Source: an uncultured Flavobacteriales bacterium (lineage in GTDB: Bacteria; Bacteroidota; Bacteroidia; Flavobacteriales; Schleiferiaceae). From it: a stretch of 64,000 nucleotides of DNA. How positions within the stretch are numbered: position 1 is the stretch's first letter; each line of letters opens with the position of its first letter. This document shows, piece after piece, positions 1-8,774 of the stretch. The stretch lies in the NCBI GenBank assembly GCA_905478295.1, contig CAJQHZ010000042.1, forward strand, positions 1 to 64,000, in the 5' to 3' direction. Both the position numbers and the translations under genes were made by a program. The notes below the pieces were generated by a model. It was not told the origin of the DNA. It searched no databases and saw nothing but the letters and a program-made list of their open reading frames with translations.

Positions 1-1231
1 GCACCCTAATCTGCGTCTCAACAACCATCTCTGGATTATAGCTAAAGAATTCATGTCCGTGGAAGGCCGCCCGCTCTTCAGGTTTGAGAGGACTCGTAGT
101 GGAATCGGTATAAAAATCGTCCAATTCTTGTTGGTACTTCAATACCTCAATACGTTCCGGTGTGGCCAACGGAACCAAGTCCCCAACGACTTCATTGGGT
201 ACTTCAAAGCTCAAGCTGTAGTGGTCTATTTTCAGACGATTCCCTGTTGCGCGTACAACACCAACGCCACGGCACTTGCCCATGTGGGGTGAATCTAACC
301 GTTCATTAAACCATAGCGTATTTCCCTTTCTGTACCATTGGCGTTCGAAGGCCTCGAAGGTCCAGGCGCTTTCTCTTCGGAAATACGGTACGGCCCAGGC
401 TCGGAATTCTCCAGCAGTCCAATATTCACCACCGTCGGTGCCTTGGAAGATGCTTTCATCATTAAAAAAGGCTCCGAAATAACCAGCCGAATCTGCAGAT
501 GCCGCTGCCAGATGCCAGTTGTCTATAAACGAGTTTAATATATTTTCTTCATGCGGTGCAAGGCTAATTACTTTTCCTATGAAAGCGCCTAATCTTGCAT
601 TTCCTTTCTCATTTAGATGGAGCATATCGGATATAAAGCAGGTAGAGTCTACTTGGCCATTACCGTCGGTAAGATATGGCCAGCAATTCAAGAAGTGGTA
701 ATCAAAGACAATCTCGCTTTCTGCACATAAGAACTCGTTTAATCGCTTGTACCTAGCGAGGTGTTCCCAGCGAGCTGGAGAGGGTTTAGGTGAAAGAATA
801 TAAACAGGAAGTTCAGGATGAGTTAGTTGAATCCATTCTTGCAACTTAGACGCGTCATTCAGAATAGTACTCACTGATCTCAACTTGCCACCCTCTTTAT
901 TCACGATATCGTTATCCCCTTCATAAATCACTAGGATATCTGGGTTGGTGGCTGAGATCAGTTGTTCTTTGTAACGGAGGAGATCGTCGAAACATGAACC
1001 TCCGATACCGGCATTGACGACCTCATAGTCAGGGAAGCTTTCGTCCATGTTGTCCCAAAGTCGGAAGGTGGAGCTTCCGGCAAAAACGATTCTAGTTTTC
1101 TCGTGAGGCAGTTTTTCAGCTTTTTTGACAATCCGACGCACCTCGCGGTCGTAATTCTGACCACATTGCCCAGAGGCGATCGGGGTAATTAGGAATGAAA
1201 TGAAAAGAGTAAGTTGAATACTTGTGCGCAT
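1..1231 (-). CDS. Secreted SGNH hydrolase + NTF2-like + DUF1684 fusion, 3'-partial
   Basis: I translated this frame by hand. It is open from ATG at 1231 to the left edge (410 codons, no stop), so the C-terminus lies outside the window. A signal peptide covers about residues 1-22. Residues 45-215 look like an SGNH/GDSL esterase domain: GSS at 52-54 (Ser54 likely nucleophile), the Gly block around N73-G78, G105-D-N-D108 and the D202-x-x-H205 catalytic pair. Residues about 220-340 resemble a SnoaL/DUF4440 (NTF2-like) domain, with many aromatic residues in alternating strands. From about residue 350 the sequence resembles the start of DUF1684 (pattern YQQELDDFY, then SPL, then FFSYNP). SGNH proteins hydrolyse esters, often acetyl or acyl groups on carbohydrates. 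The gene diverges from the glucan cassette, so a role on substituted sugars is possible but unproven. The domain calls for parts two and three are from memory of the families and are less sure than the first. Confidence 0.8.
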   Translation of the reverse strand, partial: MRTSIQLTLFISFLITPIASGQCGQNYDREVRRIVKKAEKLPHEKTRIVFAGSSTFRLWDNMDESFPDYEVVNAGIGGSCFDDLLRYKEQLISATNPDILVIYEGDNDIVNKEGGKLRSVSTILNDASKLQEWIQLTHPELPVYILSPKPSPARWEHLARYKRLNEFLCAESEIVFDYHFLNCWPYLTDGNGQVDSTCFISDMLHLNEKGNARLGAFIGKVISLAPHEENILNSFIDNWHLAAASADSAGYFGAFFNDESIFQGTDGGEYWTAGEFRAWAVPYFRRESAWTFEAFERQWYRKGNTLWFNERLDSPHMGKCRGVGVVRATGNRLKIDHYSLSFEVPNEVVGDLVPLATPERIEVLKYQQELDDFYTDSTTSPLKPEERAAFHGHEFFSYNPEMVVETQIRV

Positions 1232-1574
1232 GGTGAATATGTTAAGGCGAAACCTTAAAGTTAATTTCTTCAAGATTGTCTTGTAGATTAAAAGGTGAAT
1301 AAAACCCCTTTAGTCTACGAAACAGCGTTTTGTCCTGTAATTGTCCGGCGTTGGTCTTAAATGTAGTTATTATCATTGTCAACGGTAAACCTAAGAGCTC
1401 TGGAAGCCTTGATTTTACAACTATTTTAGTCAGTTTTGAGTGCGACGTATGTCGTGTTCACGCCGCTGTTATTTAACAATCCTTTCGTTTACGAGGGGCT
1501 AACTGCCTGAAACTTTGATTAAATGTATTTCCGACCTATTAAACTTAAAAGTCCTGCGAAACGGGAACTTTAGA
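1232..1574. promoter_or_regulatory. Divergent control region upstream of the glucan cassette
   Basis: This 343-base stretch contains no gene that I can support. It separates the minus-strand SGNH gene from the plus-strand cassette, so it must hold both promoters. Visible elements are an inverted repeat TTAAGG-5-CCTTAA at 1242-1258 just ahead of the SGNH start, a short palindrome CGAC-gtat-GTCG at 1443-1454 that could be an operator, and TTTG at 1514-1517 followed 19 bases later by TATTAAAC (1537-1544), a poor match to the Bacteroidota -33/-7 pattern. No regulator gene lies next to the cassette. Confidence 0.4.
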
Positions 1575-4500
1575 ATGAAGACACACAAAGAAATTTACTT
1601 AGGCGCACAAAAATTGGCCACCTCCTTCGATGAAGTTAGCGGAACGGAGGTCAAGGTTGATGGTGAGACTTTCTATAAAATCACGAACTACGATGCGATG
1701 CGCCCCTTCTTCATGAGTATCGTAAGTAATTCAAACCACTGGATGTTTATATCCAGTACAGGCGGTCTAACTGCGGGTCGTAAGAACAGCAACTTTGCAT
1801 TGTTTCCGTATTACACTGACGATAAAATCACAGAGTCTTCAGAGACTACGGGATCAAAGACATTGTGTTTAGTTTCTCGCTCAGGAAAAACGAGTCTTTG
1901 GGAACCATTCTCCACAAGATATGAAGGTGTCTACGACCTTAGTCGTAACCTTTATAAAAACTCTTACGGGAATAAGGTGAAATTTGAGGAAGTGAATCAC
2001 GATTTAGGTTTGACCTTTAGTTACGAGTGGAATTCTAGCGATAAATTTGGTTTTGTACGTAAATCAGCTTTAATCAATCACGGCTCAGAGGCTGTCTCAG
2101 TCCAATTCATCGATGGACTCCAAAACTTACTTCCATACGGAGTTGAAGACGCACTTCAAAATGCAAGCAGCAATCTAGTAGATGCGTACAAGAAGTGCGA
2201 GCTAGAAACATCCGTGGGTTTAGGTCTGTTTTCGCTTAGTGCAATCATAGTAGACAAGGCAGAGCCAAGCGAGGCATTGCGTTCAAACGTGGCATGGTCG
2301 CTCGGTAGACCTAATGCGATTAGATTGCTTTCTTCAAAGCAACTGAATGCTTTTAGAAACGGCGAAATGCCGAAACAAGAAGTAGATATCAAGGCAGAGC
2401 GTGGCGCATACATGCTTTGTGATACGGTCGAACTTCCTGTCGGTGTTGCGGAACACTGGAGCATTTTAGCGGATGTCAATAAAGGACCCGTAGAGGTGGC
2501 TGATCTGATGGAAGCATTAGAGCGCCCCGAAGATTTACTGGCAGAAGTTTCTGCTGACGTGGAAGAGGGTTCAGCGCATCTCGTGGAATTGGTTGCCGCT
2601 TCAGACGGTTTGCAACTTACGAATGATCGATTATTAAACATTCGCCATTTCGCAAATACCATGTTCAACATTATGCGTGGCGGGATATTTGACGACAATT
2701 ATACCATCGAGAAGGCCGATTTCACCAACTACATTCACAAGGCAAATATTGAAGTATTTAGAAGAGTTGAGCCCACCTTAGAAGGGCTTGAAGAGATCTT
2801 TACGCTTCAAACACTGAAGAGCATCGCTGCTAAAGCAACAGATGCAGATTTCAAACGTTTGAGTTACGAATACCTCCCGCTAAAGTTTAGTCGTCGTCAC
2901 GGTGACCCATCTCGTCCTTGGAATAAGTTTTCAATCAATACGCGCAATGAAGTTGATGGCTCTAAGATTTTGGATTATCAGGGAAACTGGCGTGATATTT
3001 TTCAGAATTGGGAGGCGTTAGCGCATTCTTACCCGGAATTTATGGAGGGTATGATTCATAAATTCTTAAATGCAACTACATTCGATGGATACAATCCCTA
3101 TCGCGTCATTAAAGACGGGTTTGATTGGGAAACTATCGAACCAGACAACCCATGGTCTTATATCGGCTATTGGGGCGATCATCAAATCATTTATCTCCTC
3201 AAGTTCCTTGAGTTTATCGAAGAATATTATCCAGGAACACTGAAGGAATACTTCACGCAGGACCACTTTGTTTATGCGAATGTTCCTTACCGTATCAAGG
3301 AGTATGGAGATCTCCTAAAGGATCCTAAGAATACCATTGATTTTGACCATGCGGCTGAAGAGGCTATTCTAGCGAAACGCGCAAGCCTTGGTATTGACGG
3401 TGCCTTAGTTGTAAATGCGAATCAGGCCATTCATAAGGTGAATTTCATTGAGAAAATCCTAGCCACAGTACTCGCGAAGGTTTCAAATTTCATTCCAGAA
3501 GGCGGCATTTGGATGAATACACAGCGTCCTGAATGGAATGATGCGAATAATGCCTTAGTTGGTAATGGCGTTAGTATGGTTACGTTGTACTATTTGCGTC
3601 GATTCCTAAGTTTTATGGACGGATTGCTTGTTGATGCAGGTGAAGAAGTGAAGATTTCAGCTGAATTGGCCACTTTCTTTACGAGCGTGAAAACAACACT
3701 AGAGGCCCATCAAAATTTGTTGACTGGTTCTATTTCAGACGCCGATCGCAAGCTCGTTTTAGACGGTGTCGGCGAGCCAGCGAGTGCCTATAGAAAACGC
3801 ATTTACGAAAACGGCTTTTCAGGAACGTATACCTCAGTTTCTTTAGCTGACGTTCGTTCGTTTGCACAGACCGCAACTGCCTACATGGAGCATTCAATTG
3901 ACGCAAACAAGCGCAAGGACGGATTGTACCATGCCTACAACCTAATGACGGTCACAGAATCGGGTGTTAAGATCAGCTATTTGCCAGAGATGCTTGAAGG
4001 TCAAGTGGCCGTATTGAGTTCAAAATATTTGAGCGCACATGAAGGTGCCGGGGTCTTAGACGCTTTGAAAGCCAGTGCCCTGTTCCGTGAAGATCAATAC
4101 AGCTACATTTTATATCCGAACAAAGAGCTTCCCCGATTTGTGGATAAGAATTGCATTCCTACAGCACGCGCTGAAGCCTCCGATCTCGTTAAAGCATTAG
4201 TTGCCGACGGAAATAAAACAGTGGTATTGAGGGACCGCAATGGGCAATACCACTTTAACGGTATGTTCAATAATGTAAACAGTTTACATGCAGCCTTAGA
4301 TGCACTGCCTGCAAAATATGTAGCTCTTGTTACTAAGGACCGTACATTGCTAGCAACAGTATTTGAGGAAGTCTTCGATCATAAATCGTTCACTGGACGT
4401 TCGGGCACATTCTTCGGTTATGAAGGACTGGGATCCATTTACTGGCATATGGTATCAAAACTCCTTCTCGCTACTTATGAAAATACGAACGCAGCACTCA

Positions 4501-5024
4501 GTGGCGATGATCCGAACCTGGTAGGGAGAATGTTTGACCATTACTTTGAGGTTCTCGCGGGTATCGGTGCTCATAAATCGCCTGAATTGTATGGAGCATT
4601 CCCGACAGATCCCTATTCACACACGCCAGGTGGAAAGGGTGCGCAACAGCCGGGTATGACCGGTCAAGTCAAAGAGGATTTGATCAGTCGCTTTGGAGAA
4701 TTAGGTATTCATGTTACGGGAGGCCAATTATCCTTTAAACCAAAAATCCTTCGCAGCGAAGAGTTTTTATCTGAGCCGAAAACATTCAACTACATCGCTT
4801 TAAACAAAAAGAATGTGCAAATTGAACTGCAAGCAGGTTCATTAGCCTTTACGTATTGTCAAGTTCCTGTCGTTTACAGTTTGGGAGAAACCTCAAGTAT
4901 AACAGTGGTTACAGATTCTTCTACAAGCACTATTGAAGGAATTGACCTGGGCAAAGAATGGACGAATGAATTGTTCCAACGTACGGGTAAAGTTCTTCGT
5001 TTGGAGGTAACCGTAGTAAAATAA
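1575..5024 (+). CDS. GH149-like beta-1,3-glucan phosphorylase
   Basis: 1149 residues, with no signal peptide, so cytoplasmic. A TTG 60 bases upstream is in frame, but the ATG at 1575 begins the conserved-looking part. The size, the N-terminal beta-sandwich-like part followed by an alpha-helical region, and the motif EWNDANN with Asp656 resemble inverting phosphorylases of the GH94/GH149 group, where an Asp in a WND motif is the general acid. GH149 enzymes are about this length and split beta-1,3-glucan oligosaccharides with phosphate to give glucose-1-phosphate. GH17 and GH30 genes and a sugar symporter follow directly, which supports beta-1,3-glucan rather than cellobiose as substrate. It is first in a run of six genes with gaps of 2-25 bases or a 1-base overlap. 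The alternative is a GH94-type enzyme with another linkage specificity. The family assignment is by recall, not by search. Confidence 0.75.
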   Translation: MKTHKEIYLGAQKLATSFDEVSGTEVKVDGETFYKITNYDAMRPFFMSIVSNSNHWMFISSTGGLTAGRKNSNFALFPYYTDDKITESSETTGSKTLCLVSRSGKTSLWEPFSTRYEGVYDLSRNLYKNSYGNKVKFEEVNHDLGLTFSYEWNSSDKFGFVRKSALINHGSEAVSVQFIDGLQNLLPYGVEDALQNASSNLVDAYKKCELETSVGLGLFSLSAIIVDKAEPSEALRSNVAWSLGRPNAIRLLSSKQLNAFRNGEMPKQEVDIKAERGAYMLCDTVELPVGVAEHWSILADVNKGPVEVADLMEALERPEDLLAEVSADVEEGSAHLVELVAASDGLQLTNDRLLNIRHFANTMFNIMRGGIFDDNYTIEKADFTNYIHKANIEVFRRVEPTLEGLEEIFTLQTLKSIAAKATDADFKRLSYEYLPLKFSRRHGDPSRPWNKFSINTRNEVDGSKILDYQGNWRDIFQNWEALAHSYPEFMEGMIHKFLNATTFDGYNPYRVIKDGFDWETIEPDNPWSYIGYWGDHQIIYLLKFLEFIEEYYPGTLKEYFTQDHFVYANVPYRIKEYGDLLKDPKNTIDFDHAAEEAILAKRASLGIDGALVVNANQAIHKVNFIEKILATVLAKVSNFIPEGGIWMNTQRPEWNDANNALVGNGVSMVTLYYLRRFLSFMDGLLVDAGEEVKISAELATFFTSVKTTLEAHQNLLTGSISDADRKLVLDGVGEPASAYRKRIYENGFSGTYTSVSLADVRSFAQTATAYMEHSIDANKRKDGLYHAYNLMTVTESGVKISYLPEMLEGQVAVLSSKYLSAHEGAGVLDALKASALFREDQYSYILYPNKELPRFVDKNCIPTARAEASDLVKALVADGNKTVVLRDRNGQYHFNGMFNNVNSLHAALDALPAKYVALVTKDRTLLATVFEEVFDHKSFTGRSGTFFGYEGLGSIYWHMVSKLLLATYENTNAALSGDDPNLVGRMFDHYFEVLAGIGAHKSPELYGAFPTDPYSHTPGGKGAQQPGMTGQVKEDLISRFGELGIHVTGGQLSFKPKILRSEEFLSEPKTFNYIALNKKNVQIELQAGSLAFTYCQVPVVYSLGETSSITVVTDSSTSTIEGIDLGKEWTNELFQRTGKVLRLEVTVVK

Positions 5025-5026
5025 GA

Positions 5027-6292
5027 ATGGAGATGAAAAGAGGACTAAGAAATGTAGCCGTAGTATTTCTATTGGCAGCAAGCTTATTTTCTTGTTCTTC
5101 TAAAGATACACCTATGACAAAATCTAAAGCCGCCGCTGAAATCTTAGGCAATCCTAAATACAGAGCTGTTTCTTTTGGAGGCTACCGTGGAAAGGAGCGC
5201 GCCAACCAACCTACCATTCCGCAGTTAAAGGAAGATTTGAAGATCATGTCTGCTATGGGCATTAAGATTTTACGAACGTATAATTTGCAATTGCCTCATG
5301 CAGCAAATATTTTAAAAGCCATTCGCGAATTGAAAGAGGAGGATCCGACGTTCGAAATGTACGTTATGCTGGGTGCTTGGATGGATTGTCTGAACGCATG
5401 GACGGATCATCCCGACCATTCTATTGAGGATGCGACAAATAATGAAAGTGAGATTCAGAAAGCGGTGCGCTATGCGAATGAATACCCCGATATCGTAAAG
5501 ATTATTGCGGTAGGTAACGAGGCAATGGTGCATTGGGCTGCGAGCTATTTCGTGCATCCCTCAGTCATTCTAAAGTATGTGAACTACCTACAAGAGCTGA
5601 AAAAAGTGGGAAAATTATCGCCGGATTTATGGATTACCTCTTCAGATAACTTCGCCTCTTGGGGTGGGGGAGAATCGGACTACCACTTGCCTGAATTGGA
5701 GGCTTTGGTCAGAGCGGTAGACTATGTCAGTGCGCACACGTACCCATTCCATGATACGCATTACACTAGCGCCTATTGGGAAAGTCCTGCCTCCGATGAA
5801 GAAGGGTATTCCGACCACGACAGGGTGCTTTCAGCTATGCAGCGTGCGGCTTTTTACGCACAAGGTCAATATGAAAGTGTGAAGTCTTATGTTCACGGAA
5901 TCGATCCCGAGAAGCCCATACACATTGGCGAGACGGGTTGGTCTTCAGTCAGTGTGGGCTTATACGGTAATAATGGTTCTTTCGCCGCAGATGAATACAA
6001 ACAATCGCTATACCACCAAGCCATGCGCGAATGGACGGATGCGGAAGGCATAAGCTGTTTTTATTTCGAAGCGTTTGACGAGAAATGGAAAGACTCTAAC
6101 CACCCTGAAGGATCCGAGAATCATTTCGGACTAATCACCCTCGAGGGTAAGGCAAAGTTTGCTTTATGGGAGTCCGTGGATAATGGAGATTTTGAAGGTT
6201 TATTAAGAGGAGGCAATCCCATTACCAAAACCTTTGGAGGAGATACAACGGCGATGCTCCAAACGGTTAGCGCGCCAAAAAGAAGAAGATAA
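5027..6292 (+). CDS. GH17 endo-beta-1,3-glucanase, lipoprotein
   Basis: 421 residues. The N-terminus has a lipoprotein signal (lipobox LFSCSS, acylated Cys near 23), so the enzyme is anchored in an envelope membrane. The rest is a TIM barrel of family GH17 (clan GH-A): the acid/base is Glu165 in VGNEAMV and the nucleophile is Glu302 in HIGETGW. Family members cut internal beta-1,3-glucosidic bonds in laminarin or transfer glucan chains. It lies 2 bases after the phosphorylase gene and overlaps the next start by one base (TAATG), so the genes are probably translated together. A second ATG at 5033 is equally possible as start. The sequence does not tell whether it hydrolyses or transglycosylates. 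Confidence 0.85.
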   Translation: MEMKRGLRNVAVVFLLAASLFSCSSKDTPMTKSKAAAEILGNPKYRAVSFGGYRGKERANQPTIPQLKEDLKIMSAMGIKILRTYNLQLPHAANILKAIRELKEEDPTFEMYVMLGAWMDCLNAWTDHPDHSIEDATNNESEIQKAVRYANEYPDIVKIIAVGNEAMVHWAASYFVHPSVILKYVNYLQELKKVGKLSPDLWITSSDNFASWGGGESDYHLPELEALVRAVDYVSAHTYPFHDTHYTSAYWESPASDEEGYSDHDRVLSAMQRAAFYAQGQYESVKSYVHGIDPEKPIHIGETGWSSVSVGLYGNNGSFAADEYKQSLYHQAMREWTDAEGISCFYFEAFDEKWKDSNHPEGSENHFGLITLEGKAKFALWESVDNGDFEGLLRGGNPITKTFGGDTTAMLQTVSAPKRRR

Positions 6293-7281
6293 TGAGGAGG
6301 ATCTTAAATTTAGTACTAGGTCTATCGATTCTTACTGCCTGCAACACAAGGGATGCAATAGAAGCAGAAAATAATACGTCGAGTGATTCTTCGTCGTACT
6401 TCAGAGCAATCTGTTATCACCCAGTTCCTGCTGGAGATACTTTACGCAGATGGGAAACACTCGAAGAAGATCTCGCACTTATGAAGGAAGCCGGTGTTAC
6501 AACGATACGCGTATATGTCCCTATTGCTGATGAAGCCGTTTTGGATAAAATAGCCGCTGCGGATATGCGGGTAATCACAAGTTTTGGCTACAATCAAGAC
6601 AGCATTTATGATATTTTATCGGGTAGTTTCATTGATTATGTCGCCCAATTCAAAGGACACCCTGCTATTTTCCTTTGGGAATTAGGTAATGAGTACAACT
6701 ACCATCCCGAATGGTTCGGCGACGAATTGAATAATTGGTACGATGCCTTAGAACAGGCGGTAGATGCGATACACGCCATAGATACACTGCACCCGGTAAC
6801 CACTGCGCACGGGGAAATTCCTGATTCATTAGCGCTGTACAAAGGACGCAATCTTGACATGTGGGGCTTTAATATCTATCGTTGGGACGTACCGGGATCG
6901 TTCTTCGCGGATTGGGCAAAGTCCAGCGATAAGCCATTTTATTTCTCTGAGGTAGGGTCGGACAGTTATATGACTGTGGGGACAGATTCATTTGCACAAG
7001 GCGAGAATCAAAAAGCACAAGCCGTTGCCGTAGCTAATATTCTCGACGAAATTTTAGCTTATGAGAATCGATTCCAGGGCATTTCACTGTTCTCTTTCAC
7101 TGATGGTTGGTGGAAAGCAGGTAATCCGAATACACAAGATGTAGGCGGCTGGGCCCCGAACAGTTCTGGCGTACCTTATGATGGGTCGCCGAACGAAGAA
7201 TATTGGGGAATCGTAGATATTAATCGAGAGAAGAAAGAAGTTTTTGAGGTAGTTAAAGCACGTTTTAATAAAGCAAAATAG
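6292..7281 (+). CDS. Clan GH-A TIM-barrel glycosidase, lipoprotein (family uncertain)
   Basis: 329 residues with a lipoprotein signal (SILTACN, Cys near 17). The protein has the layout of a clan GH-A barrel: Glu134 in WELGNEYN is the likely acid/base, and Glu220 in FSEVGSDS fits the nucleophile at the end of strand 7. The sequence resembles the catalytic barrel of GH2- or GH5-like proteins more than canonical GH17, and it lacks the ETGW signature of its neighbours. I do not recognise the family with certainty. Its start overlaps the stop of the GH17 gene and it is followed one base later by the GH30 gene, so it very likely acts on the same beta-glucan in the envelope, perhaps as an exo-enzyme or on side chains. 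Confidence 0.7.
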   Translation: MRRILNLVLGLSILTACNTRDAIEAENNTSSDSSSYFRAICYHPVPAGDTLRRWETLEEDLALMKEAGVTTIRVYVPIADEAVLDKIAAADMRVITSFGYNQDSIYDILSGSFIDYVAQFKGHPAIFLWELGNEYNYHPEWFGDELNNWYDALEQAVDAIHAIDTLHPVTTAHGEIPDSLALYKGRNLDMWGFNIYRWDVPGSFFADWAKSSDKPFYFSEVGSDSYMTVGTDSFAQGENQKAQAVAVANILDEILAYENRFQGISLFSFTDGWWKAGNPNTQDVGGWAPNSSGVPYDGSPNEEYWGIVDINREKKEVFEVVKARFNKAK

Positions 7282-7282
7282 A

Positions 7283-8770
7283 ATGAGAAAATCGGTTTGG
7301 TTATTTATAACAGTCATTGGATTGGCCAGTTGCACAACTAAAAGTACATCGAACATGAATGTTTTTGAAACCTCCGCCAATGGCAATTTACATGCTGTAA
7401 AAAAAGATTTTAAAAAGTCCGAGCAGCATTCGACCGTTTCGATTAACACGAAAAAAAGAAGACAAACCATTATTGGCTTTGGTGGTGCTTTTACCGAATC
7501 CACAGCCCATAATATCAACTTACTCAGTCCTGAAAATAGAACGGAAATCATCGATGCGTATTTTGGGGAGGAAGGGGCAGCCTATTCTTTGACGCGCACC
7601 CACATGAATTCATGTGATTTTTCGGTCGCAAATTATTCCTATACACCTGTCGAAGGAGATACAGCATTGGAGCACTTTTCCATCGAGCCTGATCGCGCAG
7701 ATATCCTTCCCATGATTAAAGATGCACAGGCGGTTTCGAAAGAAGGTTTTAAAATATTTGGTTCGCCTTGGACCGCTGCACCGTGGATGAAGGACAACAA
7801 TAACTACGTCGGAGGAAAACTCAAAAAAGAGTACTACGATACGTGGGCCTTGTTTTTTAGCAAATACGTTGACGCCTTTCGTGAAGAAGGCATTGATATT
7901 TGGGGTTTTACGGTAGAAAACGAGCCGCACGGTAACGGGAATAACTGGGAGAGTATGCATTACTCGCCTGAGGAAATGACTGATTTTGTCGTGAATCATC
8001 TAGGTCCCCAGCTCGAAGCCGACGGAAAAGGCGATCTCGTTATTATGGGATACGATCAGAACCGCCAAGGAGTGCCCGAATGGGCAGATATGATGTACCG
8101 TGACGATACCACAAAGCGCTACTATGACGGTATGGCTGTGCATTGGTACGAAAGCACATATGATTATTTTCCGGATATGCTGGACTATGCACGAAATGCT
8201 GCACCTGAGAAGATCTTGCTTCAGACCGAGGCATGTGTAGATAATCAGGTCCCTGTTTGGCGAGATGATGCTTGGTATTGGCAAAAAGAGGCGACCGATT
8301 GGGGGTATTACTGGCGTGAAGACGAAAACCGCTACCTCCATCCGAAATACGCACCAGTGAATCGCTATGCAAGAGATATTATTGGATGTCTGAACCACTG
8401 GGTTCAGGGCTGGGTAGATTGGAATATGGTTTTAGATACACAGGGCGGCCCTAATTGGGCTAAAAACTGGTGTATCGCACCCATTATCGTCGATCCTGAA
8501 AAGGATGAGATTTACTACACACCGCTGTATTATGTGATGAAACATTTTAGTAAGCACATTCGTCCTGGTGCGCAAGTACTGGAAGTGAATCAAACCGACG
8601 GCGACCTAATGGTAACTGCGGCTGAAAATGAAGATGGCTCCATAGTTGTAGTAGTCTTTAACGAGGGCGGGCAGCCACGAAGTTTTGATTTGAACATGGA
8701 TGGAACGGAGCGATTGATTGCTATTGATGCGCAAGCCCTTCAAACCATTGTAATAGAACCTAAACAATAG
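7283..8770 (+). CDS. GH30 beta-glucosidase / beta-1,6-glucanase, lipoprotein
   Basis: 495 residues. The lipoprotein signal (GLASCTT) puts it in the envelope. The GH30 barrel begins around residue 60 (IIGFGGAFTES). The acid/base is Glu214 in TVENEP and the nucleophile is Glu316 in LLQTEACVD. The last 90 residues form the small beta domain typical of GH30, ending in a short strand-rich tail. GH30 enzymes in marine flavobacterial laminarin loci remove beta-1,6-linked glucose branches, and glucosylceramidases belong to the same family. With a GH17 endo-glucanase two genes upstream, a laminarin debranching role is the best fit. Confidence 0.88.
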   Translation: MRKSVWLFITVIGLASCTTKSTSNMNVFETSANGNLHAVKKDFKKSEQHSTVSINTKKRRQTIIGFGGAFTESTAHNINLLSPENRTEIIDAYFGEEGAAYSLTRTHMNSCDFSVANYSYTPVEGDTALEHFSIEPDRADILPMIKDAQAVSKEGFKIFGSPWTAAPWMKDNNNYVGGKLKKEYYDTWALFFSKYVDAFREEGIDIWGFTVENEPHGNGNNWESMHYSPEEMTDFVVNHLGPQLEADGKGDLVIMGYDQNRQGVPEWADMMYRDDTTKRYYDGMAVHWYESTYDYFPDMLDYARNAAPEKILLQTEACVDNQVPVWRDDAWYWQKEATDWGYYWREDENRYLHPKYAPVNRYARDIIGCLNHWVQGWVDWNMVLDTQGGPNWAKNWCIAPIIVDPEKDEIYYTPLYYVMKHFSKHIRPGAQVLEVNQTDGDLMVTAAENEDGSIVVVVFNEGGQPRSFDLNMDGTERLIAIDAQALQTIVIEPKQ

Positions 8771-8774
8771 TCTT

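Noticed and set aside
53-701. Several short plus-strand frames at the left end
   Set aside because: They lie antisense to the left-edge SGNH fusion gene, which reads as a well-formed protein for 410 codons, and they resemble no known protein.
958-1164. A 68-residue minus-strand frame
   Set aside because: It is in a different frame from the SGNH gene and is a shadow of it.
2156-2698. A 180-residue minus-strand frame inside the phosphorylase gene
   Set aside because: It is antisense to a conserved-looking protein, rich in Ser and low-complexity residues, with no motif.
7084-7551. A 155-residue minus-strand frame across the GH-A/GH30 junction
   Set aside because: It is antisense to two genes with catalytic motifs and has no domain.
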